Source: Garicola koreensis (GTDB lineage: Bacteria > Actinomycetota > Actinomycetes > Actinomycetales > Micrococcaceae). From it: a stretch of 64,000 nucleotides of DNA. Positions 1 through 9,039 of the stretch are shown here, piece by piece; the stretch's first letter is position 1, and each line of letters starts with the position of its first letter. A model generated the notes under the pieces. It did no database searches. It was not told the DNA's origin and worked only from the letters and a program-made list of their open reading frames with translations. Where the stretch lies: positions 682,001 to 746,000 of the forward strand of contig NZ_JACIBT010000001.1 of assembly GCF_014195445.1 (NCBI RefSeq). Direction: 5' to 3'. A program made the position numbers and the translations under genes.

Positions 1-695
1 CCGGTTTCGATGACCGGCACCACCGAGTTGCGCACTACGTGCTGGATGAGGTCGCGTCCGCCGCGCGGGATGAGCACGTCCACGCTGCCGCGGGTGGTCA
101 TCAGCTCGGTGGCACCCTCGCGGCCGAAGGCGTCGATGGACTGGACCGCGTCCACCGGCACCGAGGTGGTGGCCAAGGCCCGGCCGATGATGGACAGCAG
201 CATCTCGTTGGTGGCCTGGGCGGCTGATCCGCCGCGCAGGATGGCCGCGTTGCCGGATTTGATCGCCAGGGCGGCGATGTCCACGGTCACGTTGGGCCGG
301 GCCTCGTAGATCGCACCCAGCACACCCAGCGGCACGGCGACCTGGCTCAGCCGCAGCCCATTGGGAAGGGTCCGGCCCTGCAGCACCCGTCCCACCGGGT
401 CCTCCAAGCCCATGATCTCCTCCACAGCGGCGGCCAGCTCCTCGATCCGCTGCTGGGACAGCTGCAGCCGATCCTGCATGGAGGCGGGCAGCCCGTTCTG
501 CTGCGCCCGGGCGAGATCCTGCTCGTTGGCTGCGATCAGGTCGGCTCCGGATTCGCGCAGCCCGGCGGCCACCGCCGCCAGGGCCTGATCCTTGTGGCTG
601 CGGTCCAGGCCCGCCAGCGGCCGGGCCGCCTCCCGTGCCCGGCGGCTGATCTGTGCGACCGATCCCCCGGCCTTACCTGCGGCTTCTACGCTCAT
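1..695 (-). CDS. proA: Gamma-glutamyl phosphate reductase (partial, C-terminus beyond window)
   Basis: Second step of proline synthesis: NADPH-dependent reduction of gamma-glutamyl phosphate to glutamate semialdehyde. The first 231 or so residues are present and the gene runs off the left edge. The N-terminal aldehyde-dehydrogenase-like fold is clear: a helical start rich in Ala, then PLGVLGAIYEARPNVTVD, GNAAILRGG and VDVLIPRGGRDLI, the NADP-binding and substrate-loop segments typical of ProA. The chosen ATG has a GGAGGT ribosome site 7 bases upstream. It lies 15 bases after proB in the same direction, so the pair is an operon. Assignment is secure; only the missing end is unknown. Confidence 0.95.
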   Translation of the reverse strand, partial: MSVEAAGKAGGSVAQISRRAREAARPLAGLDRSHKDQALAAVAAGLRESGADLIAANEQDLARAQQNGLPASMQDRLQLSQQRIEELAAAVEEIMGLEDPVGRVLQGRTLPNGLRLSQVAVPLGVLGAIYEARPNVTVDIAALAIKSGNAAILRGGSAAQATNEMLLSIIGRALATTSVPVDAVQSIDAFGREGATELMTTRGSVDVLIPRGGRDLIQHVVRNSVVPVIET

Positions 696-710
696 GCGGG
701 TACCTCCATT

Positions 711-1847
711 TCAAGCCTGCACTCTGACCATGTCATCAGTATGGATCACCGGGCGCTGATAGTCCGAGCCCAGTTCTTCGCCCAGCTCGGCGGTGCTGCG
801 TCTGAGCATCTGCGGAAGCTGTGCGGAGCTGAAGGCGCACACCCCGCGGGCGCGGACCAGCCCGTCGGGCCCGGCCACCTCCACCACGTCGCCGGCGTCG
901 AAGGTGCCGGCGACCTCAGTGATTCCGGCCGGCAGCAACGAGCGGCGGTCTTGGACCACGGCGGTGACCGCCCCGGCGTCGATGTAGAGGCTGCCCTCGG
1001 TGTGGGCCAGGTGGGCCAGCCAGGCCGAGCGGGCGCCGCGGCGTTTGCCCCGGGCTTCGAAGAAGGTCCCGACCTGCCCGCCGGTCAGCAGGGTGGCCGC
1101 ATTGGCGGCAGAGGTGAGCACGGCGGGGGTGCCGTTGTCGTTGACGATCTGGGCGGCCTCCACCTTGGTGACCATGCCGCCGGTGCCCACACCGGCGCGG
1201 CCGCGGGGCCCCAGGGTGACCCCGGTGAGGTCTTCGCGGCTGCGCACCCGGGCCACCGGTTGGCCGCCCTGCGCCGGTGGGCCGTCGTAGAGCGCGTCGA
1301 CGTCGGAGAACAGCACCAAAGCATCCGCGTGCAGCAGGTTGGCGGTGACTGCGGCAAGCCGGTCGTTGTCGCCGAACCGGATCTCTGCGGTGGCCACGGC
1401 GTCGTTCTCATTGATGATCGGCACAGTGCCCAGGGCAAGCAGCTTCTCCAGGGCACGCAGCGCGTTGGTGTAGGTGGAACGGCGGATCAGGTCATCCACG
1501 GTCAGCAGCAGCTGGGCGACGGTGGCCCGGTATTCGCCGAAGGCCCTCGAGTAGTGGGCCAGCAGCTCCCCCTGCCCGACGGCGGCGGCGGCCTGCTGGG
1601 TGGCCAGATCGTGTGGACGTGCGGCCAGCCCCAGCGGCGCCAGACCGGCGGCGATCGCCCCAGAGGAGACCAGCACCACTGCTGTGCCGTTGCTGCGCAT
1701 CTGCTGGACCGCATGCACCAGCGAGTTCAGCGCGTCAACGCTGATCCCCCCGGACACGGTGGTCAGCGAGGAGGAGCCGATCTTGATGACCACGCGCTTC
1801 GCGCTGGTGAGGTCGGCTGCCGAAGTGATCACCGAGCCGGCGCTCAC
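711..1847 (-). CDS. proB: Glutamate 5-kinase
   Basis: Phosphorylates glutamate with ATP, the first and feedback-controlled step of proline synthesis. The 378 residues match the long form: an amino-acid-kinase domain at about 15-265 ([11 protein letters not shown] near the start; INENDAVAT and GDNDRLAA in the active site; a GTGGMVTK loop) followed by a PUA domain at about 285-365. It starts with GTG, and the codon overlaps the obg stop (GTGA), which implies translational coupling. proA follows 15 bases later. Family membership is clear from the motifs. Confidence 0.95.
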   Translation of the reverse strand: MSAGSVITSAADLTSAKRVVIKIGSSSLTTVSGGISVDALNSLVHAVQQMRSNGTAVVLVSSGAIAAGLAPLGLAARPHDLATQQAAAAVGQGELLAHYSRAFGEYRATVAQLLLTVDDLIRRSTYTNALRALEKLLALGTVPIINENDAVATAEIRFGDNDRLAAVTANLLHADALVLFSDVDALYDGPPAQGGQPVARVRSREDLTGVTLGPRGRAGVGTGGMVTKVEAAQIVNDNGTPAVLTSAANAATLLTGGQVGTFFEARGKRRGARSAWLAHLAHTEGSLYIDAGAVTAVVQDRRSLLPAGITEVAGTFDAGDVVEVAGPDGLVRARGVCAFSSAQLPQMLRRSTAELGEELGSDYQRPVIHTDDMVRVQA

Positions 1848-3424
1848 GGTGTGCGGTCCTGCTGGGTGAAGACCACCTCCACCTCGCCGTCGTCCTCTGC
1901 GCGGTAGATCTCTTCCATCTCTTCGCGCATGGTGCGCCGGGCAGCGCGGCGCTCGGCCTGATCCTGCTTCTTCTCCCCCCGGGTGGGCCGGTGGTGCTGC
2001 TCGAAGCGCACATCGGAGCCGCGCGGGCCGCTGAGGTGCTCTGCCCCGGCGGCCATCGTGGGCTCCCAGTCGAAGACGACGCCGTCCTCGTCCGCACCGA
2101 TGAGCACCGCATCACCGGGTTTGGCCCCGATGCGGAACAGCTCATCCTCAATGCCGATGGCCTGCAGCCGGTCGGCCAGGTAGCCCACCGCCTCATCGTT
2201 GCTGAAGTCGGTCTGCAGGATCCAGCGTTCTGGTTTGGTGCCCCGCACCCGCCACAGCGGCACCACGCCCTCACCGGGCACCCCGCGCTCTTCGGCGGTG
2301 ATGGTGAAGCCCTTCTCGTTGATGGGCTTGGGCCGCACGGTCACCGGCACCGGGGCGGCTTCGACCTCGCGCTCGGCGCGGGCCTGGTTGACCAGTTCGG
2401 CCATGGCGAAGGTGATCTCGCGCAGCCCCTTGCGGGCCACCGCAGAGATGTCGAAGACCTGGTAGCCGCGCTCCTGCAGGGTGGCGCGGACCATATCGGC
2501 CATCTCCTCGCCGTCGGGCAGGTCGGTCTTGTTCAGCGCGATCAGCCGGGGCCGTTCGTTCAGCGGCACGGCGGCCTGGGGCTGCTCACCCTCGACGGAG
2601 CCCACCGCGTCGGGGGCGTAGGCGTCCAGTTCGGCCTCGATGGCCTCCAGGTCCCCCAGCGGGTCCCGGTCGGTCTCCAGGGACCCGGCGTCGAGCACGT
2701 GGACGATGGCTGCGCAGCGCTCCACGTGGCGCAGAAACTCGTGACCCAAGCCTTTGCCCTCGGCGGCTCCGGGGATCAGCCCGGGCACATCGGCGACGGT
2801 GAACCGGGTCTCGCCGGCTTCGACCACTCCCAGGTTGGGCACCAGCGTGGTGAAGGGGTAGTCGGCGATCTTCGGCCGGGCGGCCGATATGGCCGCAATC
2901 AGACTGGACTTGCCGGAGGAGGGGAAGCCGACCAGGGCAATATCGGCCACTGACTTCAGCTCCAGGACGATGTCTCGGCTCTGCCCGGGGGTGCCCAGCA
3001 GGGCGAAGCCGGGGGCCTTGCGCTTCTTCGAGGCCAGTGCGGCGTTGCCCAGACCGCCCTGGCCGCCGGTGGCGATGCGCATCCGGGCCCCGGCACCGAC
3101 CAGATCAGCCAGCACAGTGCCTTCACGGTCCTTGACTACGGTCCCCTCCGGCACAGCAAGCTCCAGGGTCTTGCCCTTGTGCCCGTGGCGCAGCCCGCCC
3201 TGGCCCGGGCCGCCGCTCTCAGCGCTGCGGTGGGGCCGGTGGTGGTAGTCCAGCAGCGTGGTGGTGTTGGGATCGGCCACCAGCTCGATGTGGCCGCCGT
3301 CGCCGCCGTTGGCGCCGTCGGGCCCTCCCAGGGGTTTGAACTTCTCCCGGTGCACCGAGACGCAGCCGTTGCCTCCGTTGCCGGCCGCGGCGTGCAGCAC
3401 CACACGGTCAACGAAGTGGGCCAT
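1844..3424 (-). CDS. obg: GTPase Obg/CgtA
   Basis: Essential ribosome-associated GTPase involved in 50S maturation and stringent-response control. Domains in order: glycine-rich Obg fold (about 1-158), G domain with GFPSSGKSS (P-loop, about 165-173), DVPGLIPGA (G3) and NKTDLPDG (G4, about 295), then a C-terminal OCT domain (about 350-430) and a charged tail rich in Arg and Glu. Length 526, longer than the E. coli protein as usual in actinobacteria. An AAGGAGAT ribosome site precedes the ATG. It sits after rplU and rpmA, the classic order, and overlaps proB by 4 bases. Confidence 0.96.
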   Translation of the reverse strand: MAHFVDRVVLHAAAGNGGNGCVSVHREKFKPLGGPDGANGGDGGHIELVADPNTTTLLDYHHRPHRSAESGGPGQGGLRHGHKGKTLELAVPEGTVVKDREGTVLADLVGAGARMRIATGGQGGLGNAALASKKRKAPGFALLGTPGQSRDIVLELKSVADIALVGFPSSGKSSLIAAISAARPKIADYPFTTLVPNLGVVEAGETRFTVADVPGLIPGAAEGKGLGHEFLRHVERCAAIVHVLDAGSLETDRDPLGDLEAIEAELDAYAPDAVGSVEGEQPQAAVPLNERPRLIALNKTDLPDGEEMADMVRATLQERGYQVFDISAVARKGLREITFAMAELVNQARAEREVEAAPVPVTVRPKPINEKGFTITAEERGVPGEGVVPLWRVRGTKPERWILQTDFSNDEAVGYLADRLQAIGIEDELFRIGAKPGDAVLIGADEDGVVFDWEPTMAAGAEHLSGPRGSDVRFEQHHRPTRGEKKQDQAERRAARRTMREEMEEIYRAEDDGEVEVVFTQQDRTP

Positions 3425-3463
3425 GGCTGATCTCCTTCCGATCAGTGGTGCGGATACTGAAAT

Positions 3464-3490
3464 GCCCCGCCAGCGAATCCGCTGCGGGGC
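3464..3490 (-). terminator. GC-rich hairpin between rpmA and obg
   Basis: The arms GCCCCGC...AGCG and CGCT...GCGGGGC pair around a four-base AATC loop with one bulged base. There is no T-tract after it on the minus strand, so it may be a partial terminator or a processing site that lowers obg-proBA expression relative to the ribosomal genes. A second stem, GGTCGGC with GCCGACC, lies at 3503-3520. Function is inferred from structure only. Confidence 0.4.
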
Positions 3491-3535
3491 CCTTCAGGGG
3501 GAGGTCGGCGTGGGCCGACCCATAAGCGGCTGCGT

Positions 3536-3793
3536 TCAGCTGGCCGCTGGCACGATGTTGACGACCTTGCGGCCGCGCTTGCTGCCGAACTCCACCGAAC
3601 CGGTGGCCAGGGCAAAGAGCGTGTCGTCCTTGCCCAGGCCCACATTGGCTCCGGGGTGGAACTTGGTGCCGCGCTGGCGCACCAGGATCGACCCGGCGGT
3701 CACGTCCTGGCCGCCGAAGCGCTTCACGCCCAGGAACTGGGGGTTGGAGTCGCGGCCGTTGCGAGTTGAGCTCGCACCCTTCTTGCTTGCCAT
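3536..3793 (-). CDS. rpmA: 50S ribosomal protein L27
   Basis: Ribosomal protein of the large subunit; its N-terminal tail reaches the peptidyl-transferase centre. The 85-residue product begins [19 protein letters not shown] and contains [22 protein letters not shown], the signature of L27. It has no cleavable Firmicutes-type N-terminal extension. It lies 54 bases after rplU and upstream of obg in one transcription unit. Confidence 0.97.
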   Translation of the reverse strand: MASKKGASSTRNGRDSNPQFLGVKRFGGQDVTAGSILVRQRGTKFHPGANVGLGKDDTLFALATGSVEFGSKRGRKVVNIVPAAS

Positions 3794-3847
3794 AGGTCTG
3801 CCTGCCTCTCAGGAATGGAAAATCTGCTGCCAGTTTACCGTGTTCGC

Positions 3848-4156
3848 CTAGGCGATTGCGGTGACCTTCACCCGGGTCAGCTCCGAGCGGTGGCCCTGGC
3901 GCTTGTGGTAGCCGGTCTTGTTCTTGAACTTATGAATGACGATCTTCTTGCCCCGCAGGTTCTCCTGAACCTCGGCGGAGACCTTGACGCCGGAGAGCTC
4001 ATCGGCGGAGGTGGTGACCTTATCCCCGTCCACCAGCATCACTGCCGGCAGCTCAATGGTGCTGCCCGCCTCAGCGTCGACGCGGTCAAGGGTCACGAGG
4101 TCTCCTACCGAAACCTTCTCCTGGCGGCCGCCTGCGCGGACAATCGCGTACACCAC
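3848..4156 (-). CDS. rplU: 50S ribosomal protein L21
   Basis: Large-subunit protein that binds 23S rRNA. The 102 residues carry the L21 features [18 protein letters not shown], the VMLVDGDKV stretch and a basic end [13 protein letters not shown]. The frame opens with two consecutive GTG codons (4156 and 4153); either could be the start, and VYAIV at the second is closest to the usual L21 beginning. It is the first gene of the rplU-rpmA-obg-proB-proA unit, with a recognisable promoter about 130 bases upstream. Confidence 0.96.
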   Translation of the reverse strand: MVYAIVRAGGRQEKVSVGDLVTLDRVDAEAGSTIELPAVMLVDGDKVTTSADELSGVKVSAEVQENLRGKKIVIHKFKNKTGYHKRQGHRSELTRVKVTAIA

Positions 4157-4284
4157 TTGGGACTCACTTCTCTCGTTGACTTACATTGGACATAGAGGCG
4201 CTGTGATCAGCCTGAAGATTTCCAAAGGATCTCGGTGATTTCAGCGTCCAAAAGACTGTGGATGCCATTCGACACCAGGGGTCT

Positions 4285-4313
4285 ATATTACGCGAACCGC
4301 TGCCTGTGAGCAA
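4285..4313 (-). promoter_or_regulatory. Housekeeping-type promoter for rplU-rpmA-obg-proBA
   Basis: On the minus strand TTGCTC (4313-4308) and TAATAT (4290-4285) are separated by 17 bases, a near-ideal sigma-A layout. Transcription from it would give a leader of about 120 bases before rplU. It lies just after the rne stop codon, so the ribosomal unit need not depend on read-through from rne. Confidence 0.6.
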
Positions 4314-4321
4314 CTGAACGC

Positions 4322-7132
4322 TTATTGGGCGCGGCTGATCTGCTCAGCAGAAACTCCCACACCCAGCATGACCGGCTCCTGCGCCGGCTTGCTCTGGCCT
4401 GGTTCAGTCTCTGCGGCAGAGGCCGCGAACGTCGATCCGGCCCCCGAGGCGGAGGTGTCCACCTGGGAGACCTCACCGGAAGCACCTTGGGCAGACCCAG
4501 CAGCACGACGACGCCGCTTCGGCGCCGGCCTGCGCCCGCCCGTCGCACTGCGGGAGTCCAGCGCCTGGTCGACGGAGTCCAGCGAAGCCTTGCCCTCAGG
4601 CTTCTGGCCCGACTTCTGAGCTGACTGCTGGTCTGTCTTCTGCCCTGATTTCTGGCCGGTTTTCTGCTGGTCCGCCTTCGGCGCAGCAGGCTGGTTGTCG
4701 CCGCTCTGGGTCTCGGCGCTGCCGCGGGGTACCTCCACCTCTTCGCCGCCGATAGTCAGCACCGCCTTATCGGCGTCGTGCTTTGTGCCGCTTCCATCGG
4801 TGGAGCTGTCCTTGTTCGAATCACCGTCGGTGGAGCCGCCGTTGCCGCTTCCGTTGGTGGCCGCAGCCACCTTGGCCATCCCCTGGGAGGCCTGCTCGAG
4901 CTTATTGCGCTCCTGTGCAGAGGATCCGCGGTCGTTGTCGTCGCGGCGGCGCTTATTGCGGCGCTTCTTGGAGCCCCGTGAGGACTGGGTGTCACCGTGT
5001 GAGTTGTAGGAGGGTTGCTTCTCCACCGGCTCCGGGTGGGTGTGGTAGCCCAGTCCGGCGCAGTGCTCACACTCGGAGGAGAAGACCTCCAGCAGCCCGG
5101 TGCCCATACGCTTGCGCGTCATCTGCACCAGCCCCAGGCTGGTCACCTCGGCCACCTGGTGTTTGGTGCGGTCCCGGCCCAGGCACTCCACCATCCGGCG
5201 CAGCACCAGGTCCCGGTTGGACTCGAGGACCATGTCAATGAAGTCCACCACGATGATCCCGCCGATGTCGCGCAGCCGCAGCTGCCGGACGAGCTCCTCG
5301 GCGGCCTCCAGGTTGTTCTTGGTGACCGTCTCCTCCAGGTTTCCCCCGGAGCCGGTGAACTTACCGGTGTTCACATCCACCACGGTCATCGCCTCGGTGC
5401 GGTCGAAGACCAGCGACCCGCCGGAGGGCAGGTTCACGTGGCGCTGCAGTGCCTTGTTCAGCTGCTCATCTATCCGGTGGTGGGCGAAGATGTCCTGGGT
5501 CTGGCCCTCTTCGGGGCTCCACTGCCGGCAGCGGTCCAGCAGGTGGGGGGCCACGTAGGTCACGTAGGCCTCCACGCTGTCCCAGGTCTCCTCCCCCTGG
5601 ACTTCCATGGCGGAGAAGTCCTCATTGAACACGTCGCGGACTACTTTGATGGTCAGGTCCGGTTCGGCGTAGAGCATCTCGGGGGCGAGGACCTTCTTGT
5701 CCTTCGACTGGGTCTCGATGCTCTCCCACAGCGCGCGCAGCCGGTTCACATCGTTGGTGAGCTCCTCCTCCGAGGCGCCCTCGGCGGCGGTGCGCACAAT
5801 CACCCCGGCGTCGGCGGGCATCTGGTCCCGCAGGACCTTCTTCAGCCGGGCGCGCTCGGTGTCGGGCAGTTTGCGTGAAATACCGGTCATCGAGCCGCCG
5901 GGCACATAGACCAGGTACCGGCCGGGCAGGGAGACCTGGCTGGTCAGCCTCGCTCCCTTATGGCCCACCGGATCCTTGGTCACCTGCACCAGCACCGAGT
6001 CGCCGGACTTCAGGGCGTTTTCGATCTTGCGCGGGGCATTGCCGATGTTGGAGGCGGACCAGTCGACCTCGCCGGCGTAGAGCACCGCGTTGCGGCCGCG
6101 GCCGATGTCGACGAAGGCGGCCTCCATCGAGGGCAGCACGTTCTGGACTTTGCCCAGGTAGACGTTGCCGATCAGCGAGTCTGCGGTGGTGTGGGAGACG
6201 TAGTGCTCCGCGAGGACCCCGTCCTCCAGCACCCCGATCTGGATGCGTTCGCCGCGCTGGCGCACGATCATCTTGCGGTCCACCGATTCCCGGCGGGCTA
6301 AGAATTCGGCCTCGGTGATGATGCCGCGGCGCCGACCCCCGTTTCGGGAGTCCCGACGACGCTGTCGCTTGGCCTCAAGCCGGGTGGAGCCTTTGACGCC
6401 GGTGACCTTGTCCGGGGCGTTCTCCCCGGCTTCGCGGCCGGAACGGATGCGGGTGACGGTGTGGCCGTCCTCGTCGGTCTCCTCAATATCCAAATCAGAG
6501 GACCCACGACGACGACGTCGGGTGCGGCGGATGACCTTATCGTCATCCTCCTCGGCCGACTCGGCACCGCCGTTTCCGGAACTGGGCGGGGAGTCCTTGT
6601 TCGAGGACTCCTTGTTTGAGGAGCCGCGGGACTTCTTCGACTGGCCGGATCCCTGCTTCTGCTGAGCGTTCTTCTGCTGTCCGCTCTTCTGCTGGCCATC
6701 ACCGGAGTCGCCTGCCGAGGAGTCGGAACTCTCGGAGCTTTGCTGCTCGCCGTTCTCGCCGCGGCCCTTCTGACGTCCTCCGCGACGACGCTTGCGGCGG
6801 CTGTTCTTCCGCCCGCCGGGGCCGCCGTCGTCGTCGGTGCTGTGGTGCTGATCCTGCTGAGCGGGCTGCTTGGGCGCCACCTTGGAGAGGTCAGGCGCCT
6901 GGAACATCACATCTGCGGCGCTCTGGTCGCTGCTGGACTGGTCACCGCTGGCCTGATCGCTGCTTGGCTGGTCGGTGCTGGGCTGGCCGCTGCCGTACTG
7001 TTTCCTCTGGCCCTGGTCGGTGTTGGCCGCAGCGTCATCATCACCGGTGCCTGGTGCCGGGGTGCTCGGCGCGGGGCTGAACGGGTTGTAGATTTCGTCC
7101 GGTTCATTATTGGAAGTCGGCGTCTGGGTCAT
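4322..7132 (-). CDS. rne: Ribonuclease E/G
   Basis: Endoribonuclease for mRNA turnover and rRNA maturation. The protein (936 residues from this ATG) has the actinobacterial layout: a long low-complexity acidic/basic N-terminus (1-280), an S1 RNA-binding domain inside the catalytic core (starting near 285, with GNVYLGKVQNVLPSMEAAF), the DNase-I-like site with MTVVDVNTGKF (about 585) and IIVVDFIDM (about 630), the zinc-link CEHC (about 690), and a disordered tail rich in Gln, Lys and Ser. A GTG at 7174 in the same frame would add 14 residues; the ATG is preferred because what follows resembles a natural N-terminus. No strong ribosome site is visible for either. Confidence 0.93.
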   Translation of the reverse strand: MTQTPTSNNEPDEIYNPFSPAPSTPAPGTGDDDAAANTDQGQRKQYGSGQPSTDQPSSDQASGDQSSSDQSAADVMFQAPDLSKVAPKQPAQQDQHHSTDDDGGPGGRKNSRRKRRRGGRQKGRGENGEQQSSESSDSSAGDSGDGQQKSGQQKNAQQKQGSGQSKKSRGSSNKESSNKDSPPSSGNGGAESAEEDDDKVIRRTRRRRRGSSDLDIEETDEDGHTVTRIRSGREAGENAPDKVTGVKGSTRLEAKRQRRRDSRNGGRRRGIITEAEFLARRESVDRKMIVRQRGERIQIGVLEDGVLAEHYVSHTTADSLIGNVYLGKVQNVLPSMEAAFVDIGRGRNAVLYAGEVDWSASNIGNAPRKIENALKSGDSVLVQVTKDPVGHKGARLTSQVSLPGRYLVYVPGGSMTGISRKLPDTERARLKKVLRDQMPADAGVIVRTAAEGASEEELTNDVNRLRALWESIETQSKDKKVLAPEMLYAEPDLTIKVVRDVFNEDFSAMEVQGEETWDSVEAYVTYVAPHLLDRCRQWSPEEGQTQDIFAHHRIDEQLNKALQRHVNLPSGGSLVFDRTEAMTVVDVNTGKFTGSGGNLEETVTKNNLEAAEELVRQLRLRDIGGIIVVDFIDMVLESNRDLVLRRMVECLGRDRTKHQVAEVTSLGLVQMTRKRMGTGLLEVFSSECEHCAGLGYHTHPEPVEKQPSYNSHGDTQSSRGSKKRRNKRRRDDNDRGSSAQERNKLEQASQGMAKVAAATNGSGNGGSTDGDSNKDSSTDGSGTKHDADKAVLTIGGEEVEVPRGSAETQSGDNQPAAPKADQQKTGQKSGQKTDQQSAQKSGQKPEGKASLDSVDQALDSRSATGGRRPAPKRRRRAAGSAQGASGEVSQVDTSASGAGSTFAASAAETEPGQSKPAQEPVMLGVGVSAEQISRAQ

Positions 7133-7473
7133 TGGGTTAGGTCGTTTTCCGCCGTCGGGAACCTGCTGCCACACTCAGCGGAACCTGACGGCTCTCGTCA
7201 TGAAATTCTCTTGTTCTCGCCGTCTCCACCGGGCGCTGCCAGGACTCTGGATGAGCCGGCGCGCTCTACGCGGTCTGCAACAGCGATCACTCGCGGTGGT
7301 GAACAGTCAATGTGCTGACTCGTGGGGCGGCGGCTTCGTGCATCTGCTTCGTAACTCCGTGCGGACCTTCGTCGTCCACGACGGGCGCCTGCCTCCACGT
7401 GTTCAGTTGTGCTTGCTCCTGCCAGTGAAAGTCTTCTCGAAGTGCACGTGTGGCATGCGACTCCGATGTGTTC

Positions 7474-7482
7474 ATTATCGCA
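7474..7482 (-). promoter_or_regulatory. Extended -10 element, likely rne promoter with long leader
   Basis: TGCGATAAT on the minus strand is an extended -10 (TGn plus GATAAT). It would give rne an untranslated leader of about 330 bases, filling the gap 7133-7523 together with the divergent promoter of the next gene. I see no other gene in that gap. RNase E of E. coli also has a long self-regulating leader; the parallel here is inference. Confidence 0.4.
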
Positions 7483-7511
7483 CACCATCCATAATCACCG
7501 CCGGTCCCACG

Positions 7512-7517
7512 TACGAT
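7512..7517 (+). promoter_or_regulatory. -10 box for leaderless VKOR-like gene
   Basis: TACGAT is followed by exactly six bases and then the ATG at 7524, so transcription would begin at the start codon. No ribosome-binding sequence lies upstream of that ATG, in agreement with a leaderless message. Confidence 0.5.
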
Positions 7518-7523
7518 TGGCCC

Positions 7524-8195
7524 ATGCGAACTACCGATCCCGCCCCCAACACCGGGGCCACGGACGCCGCCGACTCGGCAGAGGCTGACCAGCGCCCCGG
7601 GCGTGTCCCCGCCTTCGCCCGGCCGCGCGGATTTGCGCTCTGGCTGCTGGTCACCGGGCTGGTAGGTGCAGCGGCCAGCCTGATGCTCCTCTATGAGCGT
7701 GTGCTGCTGTGGAACAACCCGGAGCACGTCGCCGCCTGTGATGTGAACCCGTGGGTCTCCTGCGGTGAGGTGATGCAGTCCTGGCAGGCCTCCACCTTCG
7801 GCTTCCCCAACATCTTCCTGGGTGTGATCGGCTTCCCGCTGCTGGTGGGGGTGGCCATCAGCCTGTTGGCCGTCGGCGGGCGGATTCCGGCCTGGTACTA
7901 CGGCGGGCTGCAGGCCGGAGTCCTCTTCGCCTTCGGCTTCATCACCTGGCTCTGGTACTCCGCCAGCTACAGCATCGGGGTGCTCTGCCCCTACTGCATG
8001 GTCGTCTGGGCTGCGGTGATTCCGCTGTTCGTCGTCGTCACCGCCCGCAATATGATCCACGGGGTGCTGCCAGCCTCGCCAAGGCTGAAGCGCATCGCCG
8101 CCGACTGGTGGTGGGTGGTGGTGCTGGTGATCTACCTGCTGGTGTTCGCCTCGATCGTGCTGAACTTCACCGAAGCCTTCACCTACGGGCGGTGA
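7524..8195 (+). CDS. Vitamin K epoxide reductase family membrane protein
   Basis: Membrane quinone-linked oxidoreductase that re-oxidises a DsbA-like partner, feeding disulfide bonds to exported proteins. The 223-residue protein has four or five membrane segments and the VKOR cysteine set: a loop pair Cys72 and Cys80 (ACDVNPWVSC) and the active-site CxxC at 155/158 (VLCPYC), with the typical GFPN-like turn (FGFPNIFLG). The frame is open further upstream, but the ATG chosen follows a -10 box at leaderless spacing and a natural hydrophilic N-terminus. Two DsbA-type proteins lie elsewhere in the window and could be partners. Confidence 0.9.
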   Translation: MRTTDPAPNTGATDAADSAEADQRPGRVPAFARPRGFALWLLVTGLVGAAASLMLLYERVLLWNNPEHVAACDVNPWVSCGEVMQSWQASTFGFPNIFLGVIGFPLLVGVAISLLAVGGRIPAWYYGGLQAGVLFAFGFITWLWYSASYSIGVLCPYCMVVWAAVIPLFVVVTARNMIHGVLPASPRLKRIAADWWWVVVLVIYLLVFASIVLNFTEAFTYGR

Positions 8196-8212
8196 TCAGC
8201 TCGGGGCGGTGA

Positions 8213-8980
8213 TCAAACCCCGGCAGCCAGGGCAGCAGGGGTGCCTGCTGTCAGGTTCCAGTGCTGGGCGTAGGTTTTCAGTATGGCCTCCTCCACTGAC
8301 TCCACGCTGACCCCGGGGTTCAGGTCTTCCGCCGCTCCGGCGCTCAGCGGGTCCCACTCCAGCCCCATGGCCGCATAGGTGTCCACAAGCACCCTGCGGA
8401 TCGGTGCGCCGTCCTCGATGATGATCGACGAGGAGAACAGCCAGCCGGTGGCGATCTGGCGCTGGGCGGTGCCGATCAGTTTGATCCGCACATCCAGCTG
8501 ATCAGGGTCGACGCCGTGGACGGAGTGTTCCCCGTAGCAGTACTCCCCCGGAATCGGCCCGGTGCGAGCGTCGACGCCGGCGGTCTGCAATGCTTCGGCG
8601 AAGAGGTCGGCGAAGGCGCTGAACCGGGCCCGGGAGGCCCGAATCGGGTCCGGATCCGGTTCGATGTGGTCGATGACCAGGGACCCGCGGTGATAGGCGG
8701 CCGCCCGTCCCCCGGCGCGGCGGACCACGGGGGTGAAGCCCAGCTCCCAGCAGGCCTGCTGGGCGTCGTCGAATCCGACCATCCGACGGTCACGCTGACC
8801 GAAGGCGACAGTGGGCTGGGGCCGGTAGATGCGGATCATCGGCCCGGTCGCCTCAGGGTGTCCGGGATCCTTGGCGTATCTGCGAGTGCCGTTGAGCAGC
8901 GTGACGGCCAGGTCCAGGTCTTCAGCGGCGCCGCGGCTGTGCCGCTGCCTGTAGACCAGAAGCTCCCCCACTGATGACAT
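8213..8980 (-). CDS. Lipoate-protein ligase A family protein
   Basis: Member of the biotin/lipoate transferase fold, which attaches lipoyl or octanoyl groups to dehydrogenase subunits. The 255 residues show the family core: RIYRPQPTVAFGQRD, then RRAGGRAAAYHRGSLVIDH, corresponding to the RRxxGGGAVYH signature with one Gly changed to Arg, and the conserved lysine region IKLIGTAQRQ. Start chosen at MSSVGELLVYRQ; a TAGACT box 8 bases before it suggests a leaderless message. Divergent from the FAD-linked oxidase. Exact substrate cannot be told; aceE elsewhere in the window belongs to a lipoate-using complex. Confidence 0.82.
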   Translation of the reverse strand: MSSVGELLVYRQRHSRGAAEDLDLAVTLLNGTRRYAKDPGHPEATGPMIRIYRPQPTVAFGQRDRRMVGFDDAQQACWELGFTPVVRRAGGRAAAYHRGSLVIDHIEPDPDPIRASRARFSAFADLFAEALQTAGVDARTGPIPGEYCYGEHSVHGVDPDQLDVRIKLIGTAQRQIATGWLFSSSIIIEDGAPIRRVLVDTYAAMGLEWDPLSAGAAEDLNPGVSVESVEEAILKTYAQHWNLTAGTPAALAAGV

Positions 8981-9027
8981 GGGATATGAGTCTAATGGAC
9001 GCTGCTGCGGCTGCTGCCCCACCGCAG

Positions 9028-9033
9028 TATCCT
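9028..9033 (+). promoter_or_regulatory. -10 box for leaderless FAD-linked oxidase gene
   Basis: TATCCT ends six bases before the ATG at 9040 and no ribosome site is present. The lipoate ligase-like gene is divergent: its TAGACT box occupies 8994-8989 on the other strand. Confidence 0.5.
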
Positions 9034-9039
9034 GACTTG

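Noticed and set aside
594-1907. Long open frame on the plus strand opposite proB
   Set aside because: It is the antisense shadow of proB, rich in Gly, Gln and His with no domain; proB on the minus strand has all family motifs and a coupled start.
7110-7523. N-terminal extension of the VKOR-like protein by 138 residues
   Set aside because: The extra sequence is not protein-like and covers the divergent rne promoter; the ATG at 7524 has leaderless spacing and a normal N-terminus.
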